Part shown: positions 35,754 to 44,444 of the stretch, in pieces
Position numbering within the stretch: the stretch's first letter is position 1
How the letters are laid out: the number at the start of each line of letters is the position of its first letter
Source of the DNA: Micromonospora sp. MA102
Lineage (GTDB): Bacteria; Actinomycetota; Actinomycetes; Mycobacteriales; Micromonosporaceae
Length of the DNA: 64,000 bases
Assembly: GCF_025460765.1 (NCBI RefSeq)
Contig: NZ_JAMWEG010000019.1
Location: 1-64,000, forward strand
Direction: 5' to 3'
Program-made: the position numbers and the translations under genes
The notes under the pieces: generated by a model
What the model saw: the letters and a program-made list of their open reading frames with translations, nothing else
What the model was told of the DNA's origin: nothing
Database searches by the model: none

Positions 35754-36856
35754 CGCCGGAGACCATCGAGGCGTACGGGGTGCGGCTGCGGCCGGACCGG
35801 CTCACCGACGTGACGGACCTGGCCGCCGCGTGCGCCGACCCGGTCATCCGGCGGTTCCTGCCCGGCCTGCCGGACCCGTACACCGAGGAGAGCGCCCGGT
35901 GGTGGATCACCGAGGGCGCGCCGGCGGCCCGGGCCACCGGCGGCGCGACGTACGCGATCGCCGACCCGGCCACCGACCGGCTGCTCGGTGCGGCCGGACT
36001 CAGCCACCCGGTGACGGAACGCCGGCAGGCGGAGATCGGCTTCTGGGTCGCGCCGTGGGCGCGCGGGCGGGGCGTCGCCACGGCCGCCACCCGCGCGCTG
36101 GCCGAGGCGGCCTTCGCCGCCGGCACCGTCCGGCTCGAACTGCTCGCCCACGAGGAGAACACGGCCAGCCAGCGGGTGGCGCTGGCCACCGGATTCCGGC
36201 TCGAGGGGGTACGCCGGTCGGCCGGCCAGGGCCGGGACGGTCGGCACGACCTGGCCGTCTGGGTACGCCTCGCCGGCGACCCGCCCGGCCCGACCGCGCG
36301 GCTGCTGCCGGACCTGCCCGGCGGCCGGCTCACCGACGGCGTGGTGACGCTGCGACGGCTCGGGCCGGAGGACGCCGACCCGCTGTACCGGCTGCACACC
36401 CGGCCCGAGGTGGTGGCGAGCCGGGTCCCGCCGGTGGCGCCGGCCCGGGAGGCCATCGAGCGGCGCTGCCGGCTGGCGGAGAGCCACTGGCTGGCCGGCC
36501 GTTCGGCCGACCTGGCGATCATCGACGCGGCGACCGGCGCGGTGGCCGGCGGCTGCGCCCTCGTCTACGACGAGCCCGCCACCGGCCAGGCCATGCTCGG
36601 CTACAGCATGCTGCCCGAGGCGCGCGGCCGAGGGCTGGCCACCCGGGCGGTACGCCTCGTCGCCGCCTGGGCGTTCGAGATCGGCCTGGCCCGGCTCTGG
36701 GCCGGCACCGGGCCGGAGAACCTCGCCTCGCAGCGGGTGCTGGCGAAGGCCGGCTTCCGACGGGAGGGGCTGCTGCGCGGCCGGCTACCCGGTCCGGACG
36801 GGACCCGGGTCGACACGCTCGTCTTCGGCCGGCTGGCGGGCGACCGCGCCGACTGA
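35750..36856 (+). CDS. Second tandem two-domain GNAT acetyltransferase
   Basis: 368 aa from GTG 35750 overlapping the previous stop (GTGA). Two GNAT domains again, with coenzyme A loops APWARGRGVATAATRAL (first) and EARGRGLATRAVRLVA (second), and ENTASQRVALATGFRLEG and ENLASQRVLAKAGFRREG at their C termini. Four GNAT domains in two coupled genes suggest repeated duplication. Substrates are unknown. A hairpin ends the unit. Confidence 0.87.
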   Translation: MTPETIEAYGVRLRPDRLTDVTDLAAACADPVIRRFLPGLPDPYTEESARWWITEGAPAARATGGATYAIADPATDRLLGAAGLSHPVTERRQAEIGFWVAPWARGRGVATAATRALAEAAFAAGTVRLELLAHEENTASQRVALATGFRLEGVRRSAGQGRDGRHDLAVWVRLAGDPPGPTARLLPDLPGGRLTDGVVTLRRLGPEDADPLYRLHTRPEVVASRVPPVAPAREAIERRCRLAESHWLAGRSADLAIIDAATGAVAGGCALVYDEPATGQAMLGYSMLPEARGRGLATRAVRLVAAWAFEIGLARLWAGTGPENLASQRVLAKAGFRREGLLRGRLPGPDGTRVDTLVFGRLAGDRAD

Positions 36857-36859
36857 CGG

Positions 36860-36893
36860 CGGAAGCCGCGGTGGTCACCCACCACGGCTTCCG
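36860..36893. terminator. Bidirectional hairpin terminator
   Basis: Stem of 15 positions, 36860-36874 with 36879-36893 (core GGAAGCCG/CGGCTTCC plus GGTGG/CCACC, one mismatch), loop TCAC, between a GNAT gene and hpf. Confidence 0.75.
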
Positions 36894-36923
36894 GCCGGTT
36901 GTGTCCCGCGGGGTGGTCAGGGG

Positions 36924-37568
36924 TCAGGTGTCGAGCGAGATGATCCCGTAGTCGTAGGCGTGCCGGCGGTAGACCACGCTCGGGCGGCCCGACTCCTTGT
37001 CGTGGAACAGGTAGAAGTCGTGGCCGACCAGCTCCATCTGGAACAGCGCGTCGTCGACCGTCATCGGCTCGGCGGGGTGCACCTTCGCCCGCGCGATGTG
37101 CCAGGGCTGGTCGTCGTGTTCCTCGTAGCCGCCCTCGTCGGGCCGTTCCGCGACGGCGGTGGCCGTCCCGTGCCCGTTCCGGGCCGCCAGGCCGGGCCCC
37201 TCCAGGTCGGCCACCGGCAGGTCGGCGGTGGCGGCGGCCACGGAGAGCGGCGCGTGCCGGCCGCGGTGCACGCGGCGGCGGTCGGCCGCCCGGCGGAAGC
37301 GGGTGTCCAGCTTGGCGATGGCGGCATCAAGCGCGCTGTAGAAATCATTCGTGCAGGCCTCGGCCCGGATCACCGGACCGCGCGTCACGCAGGTGATTTC
37401 CACCCGCTGGCAATGATCGGCCTGGCGCGGATTGCGCTCGTGGAACAACTCGACGTCCACGCGAATGAGCTTGTGGTCGTAGCGTTCGATCTTCGCGAGC
37501 TTTTCGGCTACGTGCACCCGGTAATGGTCCGGCACTTCGACGTTACGGCCCTTGACCACGATGTCCAC
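36924..37568 (-). CDS. hpf: Long-form ribosome hibernation promoting factor
   Basis: 214 aa from GTG 37568, with the strong ribosome site GGGAGG 4 nt upstream; a further upstream frame to 37676 is not supported. The N-terminal S30AE domain starts VDIVVKGRNVEVPDHYRVHV. A linker follows, then a ~60-residue C-terminal domain (MTVDDALFQMELVGHDFYLF, then VVYRRHAYDYGIISL) for dimerising 70S ribosomes into 100S particles. It protects idle ribosomes in stationary phase or stress. The arrangement matches mycobacterial Rv3241c next to comF and secA. Confidence 0.93.
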   Translation of the reverse strand: MDIVVKGRNVEVPDHYRVHVAEKLAKIERYDHKLIRVDVELFHERNPRQADHCQRVEITCVTRGPVIRAEACTNDFYSALDAAIAKLDTRFRRAADRRRVHRGRHAPLSVAAATADLPVADLEGPGLAARNGHGTATAVAERPDEGGYEEHDDQPWHIARAKVHPAEPMTVDDALFQMELVGHDFYLFHDKESGRPSVVYRRHAYDYGIISLDT

Positions 37569-37818
37569 GTGACCTCCCTTGTTCGGACGGTCGTTCGGTC
37601 CGGATCTTCCGGTCGACGCGCCTGGGAGAACCCCGTTCGGCGTCGACCGATGATGTACGGCTACGCCTCCTTCCAATGCCGGGGGAAGGTTGGCAACCCT
37701 CCTACCCCCGACACGAAAACGCTAACTCCTGTTCGGCCACCAGTCACCCCCAGTTGCCGAGAGAGGCCGCGAAATTTAACAGCTCATACACCATGGGGTG
37801 AAACGGAAACACGAAGCG

Positions 37819-38514
37819 TCACTGATGGTGCCGCTTTTGCGTTGCGGCGAGCACGGCCGCGGCCTTTGGCGTCATTCCCGCTTCGCGCAGGAGGCGGCTC
37901 ACCGCGGCCAGCGTGGCCCCCGTGGTGACGATGTCGTCCAGCAGCACCACCGGACCGGCCACCCCGCCGGTCCGGCGCAGCCGGAACGCCGCCTCGGCCG
38001 CGGCGGCCCGCCCGGCGCTGTCCAGCGCCACCGAGTCGGGCCGGGGCAGCGCACGCAGCGGCCGGAGCACGCGTACCGGCCAGCCGGCCGCGCCCAGCCG
38101 GGCCGCCGCGTGACGGGTCAGCCGGTCCAGGTGGTCGCCGTACCGGGCCCGGGCCGCCCCCGCGGTGTCCGGCACCGCCACCAGGGTCACCGGGCGTCGC
38201 CCGCCGGCCGCCGCGGCGACCACCTCGGCCAGCAACGCGCCCAGCGGCCGGGCCAGCCCGTGCCGGCCCCGCTCCTTGTACGCCAGCAGCCCGTTCCGCA
38301 GCGGGCCCGCGTACGGGCCGAGGGCGACGCAGGGCGGCAGGCCCGCCGGGGCCGGATCGGGTCGGGTCGGCGCGGGGGTCAGCGCCTCCAGCTCTCGCGC
38401 GCAGCCCGGGCAGAAGCCCTGCCGCAGGCCGGGGACGCGCTCCCCGCAGCCGGCGCAGCCGGCCGGCAGCACCAGGTCGGTCAGATCCGACCAGAGTCCG
38501 CCCAGGCCCGGCAC
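37819..38514 (-). CDS. comF: ComF-family phosphoribosyltransferase
   Basis: 231 aa from GTG 38514. The N terminus has a four-Cys zinc ribbon (CAGC then CPGC, with GERVPGLRQGF between) and a C-terminal PRPP-binding phosphoribosyltransferase domain with VVLLDDIVTTGATLAAVSRL. ComF proteins are tied to DNA uptake in competent bacteria, and to unknown roles in others; M. tuberculosis Rv3242c is in the same position. Gap to lpqB is 7 nt, so it belongs to the mtrA-mtrB-lpqB-comF operon. Confidence 0.9.
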   Translation of the reverse strand: MPGLGGLWSDLTDLVLPAGCAGCGERVPGLRQGFCPGCARELEALTPAPTRPDPAPAGLPPCVALGPYAGPLRNGLLAYKERGRHGLARPLGALLAEVVAAAAGGRRPVTLVAVPDTAGAARARYGDHLDRLTRHAAARLGAAGWPVRVLRPLRALPRPDSVALDSAGRAAAAEAAFRLRRTGGVAGPVVLLDDIVTTGATLAAVSRLLREAGMTPKAAAVLAATQKRHHQ

Positions 38515-38521
38515 CGGCGCC

Positions 38522-40324
38522 TCAGTAGAGGAAGAAGGGCGCGGTCGGGTTGGTCGCCCGGCTGCCCGCCGGCACGTCCAGCACCTGTTCCCGCCTGATG
38601 ATGTCGAACGGGTTGTTCCGGTAGGCCGCCCGGTTCGCCTCGTACATGTACGACAGCGACGGCAGCCCGCCGACCGCTCCGCCCGGGTACGCGGCCAACT
38701 GGGTCACCTCGGCGCCGATGTCCCGCTTGAGCGCGGTCTCCTGGGCGCCGTCGACCGTGGCCTGGTGGATGGCCGGTCGCCGGTCCGCCTCGTTGCCGGC
38801 GAGGACCAGTTCGTTCTCCGCCACCCAGTCGACGGCGCTGATGCCGGTGAGCAGGGTGACCAGCCGGCGGGGCCGGCCCACGCTCACCACGCCGCCGTCG
38901 ACGCTGACCGCGGCCACGTAGAGGACGCCTCCACTGACCAGCGCGATCCGATGTCCGTCGAGGGACCCGGCGACCGCGACGACCGGGCCGGGGACGGCCA
39001 GCGGCACGGGGCTCATCGCCGCCGCCCCGTCGAACCGGTAGAGCTTGCCGTCGGCCGCCACGAGACCGGCCGGATGGTTCTTGTCCACCGAGCGGAGCCA
39101 CGTGGGCCGGCCGATCACGCCGTATGTCCGGGCGCCGGTGTTGAACACCGTGACCGGGTCCGGGCCGGATCCGACCCGAAGGCGCTGCCGGCGATCCGTG
39201 CCCGTGACCACCAGCGCGGCCAGCACCTGGTCACCGGAATGCGCGAGCGCCGCGGAGACCACGTTCCGGTTGTCGGCGGGCGCCAGCGGAACGGCGGCTC
39301 TCGGCTCGTTGGCGATGGCCAGCGGGCGGATCGCGCCGTCGTAGACGCTGAACCGCGCCGGGAGGTCTCCGGCCGGGTACGCGGCGTGCCCCGCCCGCTC
39401 CTGCTGGAGGTCGACGGTGCGCCGCTTCTGGTTCTGGATCTTCAGGTCGAGCTGGCCGCTCAACTCCGGCAGCGACCAGGCCAGCTGGGTGGCGAGCAGC
39501 CCGAGCCGTTCGTCGTTCGCCCCCGGCATGGTGAGGTTGACCTCCCAGTGCCCGTCCGCGCCGGTGGCGTTGTTGATCGGCCGGGTGCCGTCGGGCAGCC
39601 CGGTCACGCCGGAGGCCAGCCAGTCGGACGGGCCGCCGGTCAACCACTTCACCACCTCGGTGACCCGGCGCTCGGCCGGCACCGACGAGGGCAGGTAGCG
39701 CAGGTCGGGCACCAGGCGCGACCGGTCCGGGTTCCAGAAGTAGATGGTGCGCGACCGGTAGTACTCCCGCAGCGCGGTGTCGCTGACCAGCAGCACGTTC
39801 GTCGGCACGGCGGTGAGGAGCAGCCCCGGGCTGGTGGGATCGGCCCGGCGCAGCTGGAACACGTACTCGGTCTCGAGGGCCTCCGGCGGCGCCAGAGTGC
39901 CGTCGGCGCGCAGCACGCCGACCTGCTGCACCTTGACGGTCACCCGGCTGGTGCCCTGGTTGTTCGGCGGGGTGACCTCGGGCTTCTCCCGGAGCCGGAC
40001 CACGGTCAGCTCGATCTCGCTGCTCTGCTGCTTCTCCGGGAGCAGGCTCTTCGCCTCCTGCGCGATGAACTCCTTCGCCCGGGCGTACGCCTGGTCGCGC
40101 TCACCCGCGGCGGCCGCCCGCAGGTAGTTCTCGATGAACGGGCCGGGCTCGGCGCTGTCGGTCGGGGTCGGCGGCCGCGCGGGGCTGCCGTTGACCGTGC
40201 CCGCCTCGGCGGCCGGACCCGAGCCGTCGACCTGCACCTCGCTCTCGGCCGGGATCCCGCAACCGACCACGCCGGCCGGCAGCAGCAGGCCGGCCAGCAG
40301 CGCCGCCAGCGCCCGGCGCCTCAT
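38522..40324 (-). CDS. lpqB: Lipoprotein LpqB, MtrAB partner
   Basis: 600 aa from ATG 40324 (MRRRALAALLAGLLLP). The lipobox ends VVGC at about Cys22, giving a lipid-anchored protein outside the membrane. The body has a GerMN-like segment early and a beta-propeller-like C-terminal half (YGVIGRPTWLRSVDKNHPAG, then LVSGGVLYVAAVSVDGG and WVAENELVLAGNE). LpqB regulates the MtrB kinase in mycobacteria. The start overlaps the mtrB stop by 4 bp (ATGA). Confidence 0.93.
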   Translation of the reverse strand: MRRRALAALLAGLLLPAGVVGCGIPAESEVQVDGSGPAAEAGTVNGSPARPPTPTDSAEPGPFIENYLRAAAAGERDQAYARAKEFIAQEAKSLLPEKQQSSEIELTVVRLREKPEVTPPNNQGTSRVTVKVQQVGVLRADGTLAPPEALETEYVFQLRRADPTSPGLLLTAVPTNVLLVSDTALREYYRSRTIYFWNPDRSRLVPDLRYLPSSVPAERRVTEVVKWLTGGPSDWLASGVTGLPDGTRPINNATGADGHWEVNLTMPGANDERLGLLATQLAWSLPELSGQLDLKIQNQKRRTVDLQQERAGHAAYPAGDLPARFSVYDGAIRPLAIANEPRAAVPLAPADNRNVVSAALAHSGDQVLAALVVTGTDRRQRLRVGSGPDPVTVFNTGARTYGVIGRPTWLRSVDKNHPAGLVAADGKLYRFDGAAAMSPVPLAVPGPVVAVAGSLDGHRIALVSGGVLYVAAVSVDGGVVSVGRPRRLVTLLTGISAVDWVAENELVLAGNEADRRPAIHQATVDGAQETALKRDIGAEVTQLAAYPGGAVGGLPSLSYMYEANRAAYRNNPFDIIRREQVLDVPAGSRATNPTAPFFLY

Positions 40325-42072
40325 GACGTCACCTCGGCCCGGTCGCCCGGCTCCGCCGGCCCGACGGCCAGGGCGCCCGCGCCGCTGCCCGGGCCGATGG
40401 CGAGCGGGCCGCCGTCGCGCGGACCGCCGAACGGCAGGGTGGCGTCGGCGGGCACGAGCCGCAGCGGTGAGGTGGTCAGCCGGTCCCCGGCGCGGGCCGG
40501 AAGGGTCAGCCGGAACTGGGCGCCCTGCCCCGGAGCGCCCCACGCCTCCAGCCAGCCGCCGTGCAGCCGGGCGTCCTCCAGGCTGATCGAGAGACCCAGC
40601 CCGGTGCCGCCGGTCTGCCGGGCCCGGGACGGGTCGGCCCGCCAGAACCGGTTGAAGACCAGCTTCTCCTCGCCGGGCTTGAGCCCGACGCCGTGGTCCC
40701 GCACGGTGATCGCCACCGCGCTCTGGTCGACGCCGAGGGTGATCCGCACGGGCTTGGCCTCGCCGTGCTCGACGGCGTTGCCGACCAGGTTGCGCAGCAC
40801 CCGCTCGACCCGGCGCGGGTCGACCTCGGCGATCACCGGGCTGTCCGGCAGGTCCAGCTCGATGGCCACCCCGACCCGCTCGGCCAGCCCGGCCAGCCGC
40901 TCGGTCACCCGGTGCACCACCGGCACCAGGTCGGTCGGCTCGCTGTCGAGCATGGCGAAGCCGGCGTCGAAGCGGCTGATCTCCAGCAGGTCGGTGAGCA
41001 GCTCCTCGAACCGGTCCAGCTCGGCCTGGAGCAGCTCGGCGCTGCGCGCCACCGCCGGGTCGAACTCGTCCCGCTCGGCGAAGATCAGGTCGGCGGCCAT
41101 CCGGACCGTGGTCAGCGGCGTCCGCAGCTCGTGGGAGACGTCGGAGGTGAAGCGGCGTTGCAGCCGGGACATCTCCTCCAGCCGGAGGATCTGCCGCTGC
41201 AGGTTGGTCGCCATCTGGTTGAACGAGGCGGCGAGCAGGGCCAGGTCGTCCTCGCCGTTGACCACCATCCGCTGGTCGAGCAGGCCGGCGGAGAGCCGCT
41301 GGGCGGTCCGGGCGGCCACCCGCACCGGGGTCACCACGAGGCGGGTGACCAGGGCGGCCAGCAGGCCGAGCAGCAGCACCAGGGCCGCGCCGGTGGCGAC
41401 CACCGTGGCCCGGGCGTCGGCCGCGGTGGCGTCCTGCCGGGACAGGGGTACGAGGTAGTACAGCTCCAGTTGGCCGAACCGGGTGGGCACCGGGGAGCCG
41501 TAGACCAGGTATTTGGTGCGTTCGCCACCGAGCGAGCCGGTGCGGATCTGGTGGGCGACGTTGCCGGCCGCCACCGAGGCCCGCAGCTTCTGGCTGATCA
41601 TCGGGCGCACCTGCACGTCCGGGGAGGTGCGCGGCGCGATGTTGGTGAAGTTGTCGGCGGTGATCGCCACCACCACGCCGCTGGTCTGCGCCGGGTCACC
41701 GCCGGCCAGGTAGTTGACCGTGCCGTCGATGGTGTCCTGGAGCTGAGCCTCCTGCGGCTGGCTGTAGAGGTTGAACTGCTTCGAGGCGTAGTCGCTGCCG
41801 TTCTGCAGCCGCAGCAGCACGTCGGTCTCGGCGTTCTCCAGCAGGATGTTGGTGAGCTTGTCGGCGATCAGGTACGCGAAACCGCCCACCAGCAGGCTGG
41901 ACGCCACCAGTGTGATGGTCACCACACGGAGCTGGAGCGACCTCCGCCAGGTCTGGTGCGCCCCGGCCGCGAGCCGGGCCGCGCGACCCGCCAGGAGGCG
42001 CCACAGCGCCCGCACGGCACGGAGCCGGCGGGGCGCGATGGTCGGCGAGTCGCGGGGCGGGGAGGTCACCAC
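40321..42072 (-). CDS. mtrB: Sensor histidine kinase MtrB
   Basis: 583 aa. Two TM segments (VVTITLVASSLLVGGFAYLI and ATGAALVLLLGLLAALVT) flank an extracytoplasmic sensor of ~150 residues. HAMP follows, then the phosphoacceptor box SDVSHELRTPLTTVRMAAD with His314, and HATPase motifs NLVGNAVEHG, DHGVGLKPGEEKLVF and GGTGLGLSI. It phosphorylates MtrA, controlling cell division and cell-wall genes. A 13-nt gap separates it from mtrA. Confidence 0.95.
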   Translation of the reverse strand: MVTSPPRDSPTIAPRRLRAVRALWRLLAGRAARLAAGAHQTWRRSLQLRVVTITLVASSLLVGGFAYLIADKLTNILLENAETDVLLRLQNGSDYASKQFNLYSQPQEAQLQDTIDGTVNYLAGGDPAQTSGVVVAITADNFTNIAPRTSPDVQVRPMISQKLRASVAAGNVAHQIRTGSLGGERTKYLVYGSPVPTRFGQLELYYLVPLSRQDATAADARATVVATGAALVLLLGLLAALVTRLVVTPVRVAARTAQRLSAGLLDQRMVVNGEDDLALLAASFNQMATNLQRQILRLEEMSRLQRRFTSDVSHELRTPLTTVRMAADLIFAERDEFDPAVARSAELLQAELDRFEELLTDLLEISRFDAGFAMLDSEPTDLVPVVHRVTERLAGLAERVGVAIELDLPDSPVIAEVDPRRVERVLRNLVGNAVEHGEAKPVRITLGVDQSAVAITVRDHGVGLKPGEEKLVFNRFWRADPSRARQTGGTGLGLSISLEDARLHGGWLEAWGAPGQGAQFRLTLPARAGDRLTTSPLRLVPADATLPFGGPRDGGPLAIGPGSGAGALAVGPAEPGDRAEVTS

Positions 42073-42085
42073 AGTGCTGACCAGG

Positions 42086-42775
42086 CTATCCGGTGCCCGC
42101 CTTGTAACCCACGCCCCGAACGGTGAGGATGATTTCGGGTCGCTCCGGATCCGGCTCGATCTTGGCGCGCAGCCGCTGCACGTGCACGTTGACCAGGCGG
42201 GTGTCGGCGGCGTGCCGGTAACCCCAGACCTGCTCCAGCAGCACCTCGCGGGTGAAGACCTGGCGCGGCTTGCGGGCGAGAGCGACCAGTAGGTCGAACT
42301 CCAGCGGGGTCAGCTTCACCTCCTCGCCGTCCCGGCTGACCGTGTGCGCCGGCACGTCGATGGTGATCTGGTTGCCGGGCGGCCCGATGGTGAGCAGCTC
42401 CGGGGCCACGTCCTCGCCCCGGCGCAGCCGGGCCCGCATCCGGGCCACCAGCTCCTTGGGCTTGAACGGCTTGACCACGTAGTCGTCGGCGCCGGACTCC
42501 AGCCCGAGCACCACGTCGACCGTGTCGCTCTTGGCGGTCAGCATGACAATGGGCACGCCGGACTCGCCCCGGATGGCCCGGGCCACGTCGATGCCGCTCA
42601 TGCCGGGAAGCATCAGGTCGAGCAGGACGATGTCGGGCCGGCTGTCGCGGAACGCGGCCAGCGCCCGTTCCCCGTCCGCCACGAAGGACGGCACGAAGCC
42701 CTCGCTGCGCAGGACGATGCCGAGCATCTCGGCGAGTGCGGGGTCGTCGTCGACCACCAGTACCCGGGCTCTCAT
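42086..42775 (-). CDS. mtrA: OmpR-family response regulator MtrA
   Basis: 229 aa from ATG 42775. The receiver has Asp9/Asp10, phosphoacceptor Asp53 (IVLLDLMLPGMSG) and Lys102 (VVKPFKPKEL). The C-terminal winged helix runs from about residue 130 (VKLTPLEFDLLVALARKPRQ, then EQVWGYRHAADTRLVNVHVQ, RLRAKIEPDP, RGVGYKAG). It is first in the mtrA-mtrB-lpqB-comF unit. In actinobacteria MtrA controls cell-wall hydrolases, division genes and development. Confidence 0.96.
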   Translation of the reverse strand: MRARVLVVDDDPALAEMLGIVLRSEGFVPSFVADGERALAAFRDSRPDIVLLDLMLPGMSGIDVARAIRGESGVPIVMLTAKSDTVDVVLGLESGADDYVVKPFKPKELVARMRARLRRGEDVAPELLTIGPPGNQITIDVPAHTVSRDGEEVKLTPLEFDLLVALARKPRQVFTREVLLEQVWGYRHAADTRLVNVHVQRLRAKIEPDPERPEIILTVRGVGYKAGTG

Positions 42776-42975
42776 GGGGTTTATCGGTCCATCCCCGTTC
42801 GTTGAAGAGGGTTCGGCGTCTTCACGGCACCGTAGCGCCGAGGGCGGCCCGGCACCACAGCTGACCGCGTGGCGCGCCCGGACGGACGGGTCCACCGGAC
42901 GCGGACGCGCCGTGCAACCATGATCCCTCGGGCGTGTCGTCGCCCGCCACCTCCGCCCGCCCGCCAGGAGTACCC

Positions 42976-43809
42976 GTGCCCGACGTCGGCCCGACCGCGG
43001 TGCTCCCACGCCGCCCGCTGACCGTCGGCGAACTGCTCGACTCGGCCGTCCTGCTGCTGCGCGACCAGGCCCGGGTGCTCGTCCCGCTCGCCGTCCTGCT
43101 GGCCCTCGGCGAGCAGGCCCTCCTGCACCCGCTGCGGGTGCTGGCCGGCGCCCGGCCGCCCGAGTGGTGGCCCGACCCGGACCGGTTCGGGTGGTACTGG
43201 CTGCTGCTCGCAGTCGGCGCCGGCACCGAGGCCATGATCATCGCGCTGCTCGGCAATCCGGCCGCCCGGGCCGCCGGGGCCGCGCTGCTGGGCCGCCGCA
43301 GCGGGCCACGCGAGCTGCTCCGCGACGCCCGCTGGGCCGCCACCCTGCTGGCCGGCGTCGCGGTCGGGTGCACGGTCCTGCTCGCCGGGCTGGCCGGGCC
43401 CGCCTGGTTCGTCGCGTACGGGCTGCTCGGCGCGCTGGTGCCGGTGCTCGCGGTGGACCGGGTGCCGGCGTACCGGGCGCCGGGGCGGGCACTGCGGCTG
43501 GCGGTCCGGGTCGGCGGGCGGGCCGCCGCCATCCGGCTGCTCGGCTACCTGGGCTGGTGGCTCATCCGGCTCGGCATCGGGCTGGGTGTCTACCACGGGC
43601 TCGGGCTGCTGGGCCTCTTCGACGTCTCCGCCTGGGCGCTGCCGGTCGCCACCGTCGCCTGGGTGGCGGTGAACGCGGTCGCGTACCCGGCGCTGGCCTG
43701 CCTGGACGCGGTGCTGCACCTGGAGACCCGGATGCGCACCGAGGGGCTGGACATCCGGCTCTCCCGGGCCTCGGCCCCGGAACCCGTCCTGCTGGCGGTG
43801 CCAAGGTGA
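42976..43809 (+). CDS. Membrane protein heading the DUF4129/DUF4350 cluster
   Basis: 277 aa from GTG 42976, chosen because AGGAG precedes it; GTG 42934 lacks such a site. About six hydrophobic segments follow a short N-terminal region (LTVGELLDSAVLLLRDQARV). It resembles glycerophosphoryl diester phosphodiesterase-type membrane proteins or other small integral proteins, not securely. The stop overlaps the DUF4129-like start by 4 bp, so five genes (to DUF58) are linked by GTGA/ATGA overlaps. Confidence 0.75.
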   Translation: MPDVGPTAVLPRRPLTVGELLDSAVLLLRDQARVLVPLAVLLALGEQALLHPLRVLAGARPPEWWPDPDRFGWYWLLLAVGAGTEAMIIALLGNPAARAAGAALLGRRSGPRELLRDARWAATLLAGVAVGCTVLLAGLAGPAWFVAYGLLGALVPVLAVDRVPAYRAPGRALRLAVRVGGRAAAIRLLGYLGWWLIRLGIGLGVYHGLGLLGLFDVSAWALPVATVAWVAVNAVAYPALACLDAVLHLETRMRTEGLDIRLSRASAPEPVLLAVPR

Positions 43810-44444
43810 GCCGGTGGTGGACCGAGACGGCCGCCGCGCTGGGCGACGCCGTGCCGCTGCCCCTGGCCGCCCTGCTCCTGCTGGCCGGGGCGCTGCTGGT
43901 CGCGCTGGCCTGGTACTCGTTCCCGGCCTGGGTGCCCCGCCGGCTGCCCCGGATCGGCCGGCCCCGGCTGCCCCGGCTCCGGCTCCGGCTGCGCCTGCCC
44001 CGCCTGCGGCTGCCGAAGTTGCGACTGCCGAAGCTACGACTGCCGAAGCTGCGGCGCCGCCGGGCCCGGCCGGACGCCCCGGTGGTGCCGGTGCCCGCGC
44101 CCCGGGCGGCCGAGCCGGCGACGGCCGCCCGGGCGGGCCTCGCCGACCGCCTCGCCGCCGAGGGCCGGTACGCCGAGGCGGTCCGGGAACGGCTGCGCGA
44201 GATGGTCCGCCTCCTGGTGGCACGACAACTCGTGGAGCCCCGCCCCGGGCTGACCGTCACCGAGCTGACCGCGGCCGTGGCCCGGGTCCGCCCCGAGGTG
44301 CGGCCCACCCTGCACACCGCCGGCGCGATCTTCTCCGACCTCTGGTACGCCCAGCGCCCGGCCACCGCCGCGCACGACCACCGGATGCGGGACCTCGCCG
44401 CCGACCTGCGCCGCGAACTGGCCGCCGAGGGGGACCCCCGGTGA
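43806..44444 (+). CDS. DUF4129-domain membrane-anchored protein
   Basis: 212 aa from GTG 43806 (overlap GTGA). One TM segment near residues 15-38 precedes a basic Leu/Arg/Lys/Pro repeat (RLPKL units, residues ~55-85), then a DUF4129-like soluble C-terminal domain (DRLAAEGRYAEAVRERLREM, then VTELTAAVARVRPEVRPTLH and IFSDLWYAQRPATAAHDHRM). It belongs to the cluster of MoxR, DUF58 and DUF4350 proteins. The role is unknown. Three tandem 15-bp repeats at 44010-44054 encode the basic repeat. Confidence 0.82.
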   Translation: MSRWWTETAAALGDAVPLPLAALLLLAGALLVALAWYSFPAWVPRRLPRIGRPRLPRLRLRLRLPRLRLPKLRLPKLRLPKLRRRRARPDAPVVPVPAPRAAEPATAARAGLADRLAAEGRYAEAVRERLREMVRLLVARQLVEPRPGLTVTELTAAVARVRPEVRPTLHTAGAIFSDLWYAQRPATAAHDHRMRDLAADLRRELAAEGDPR

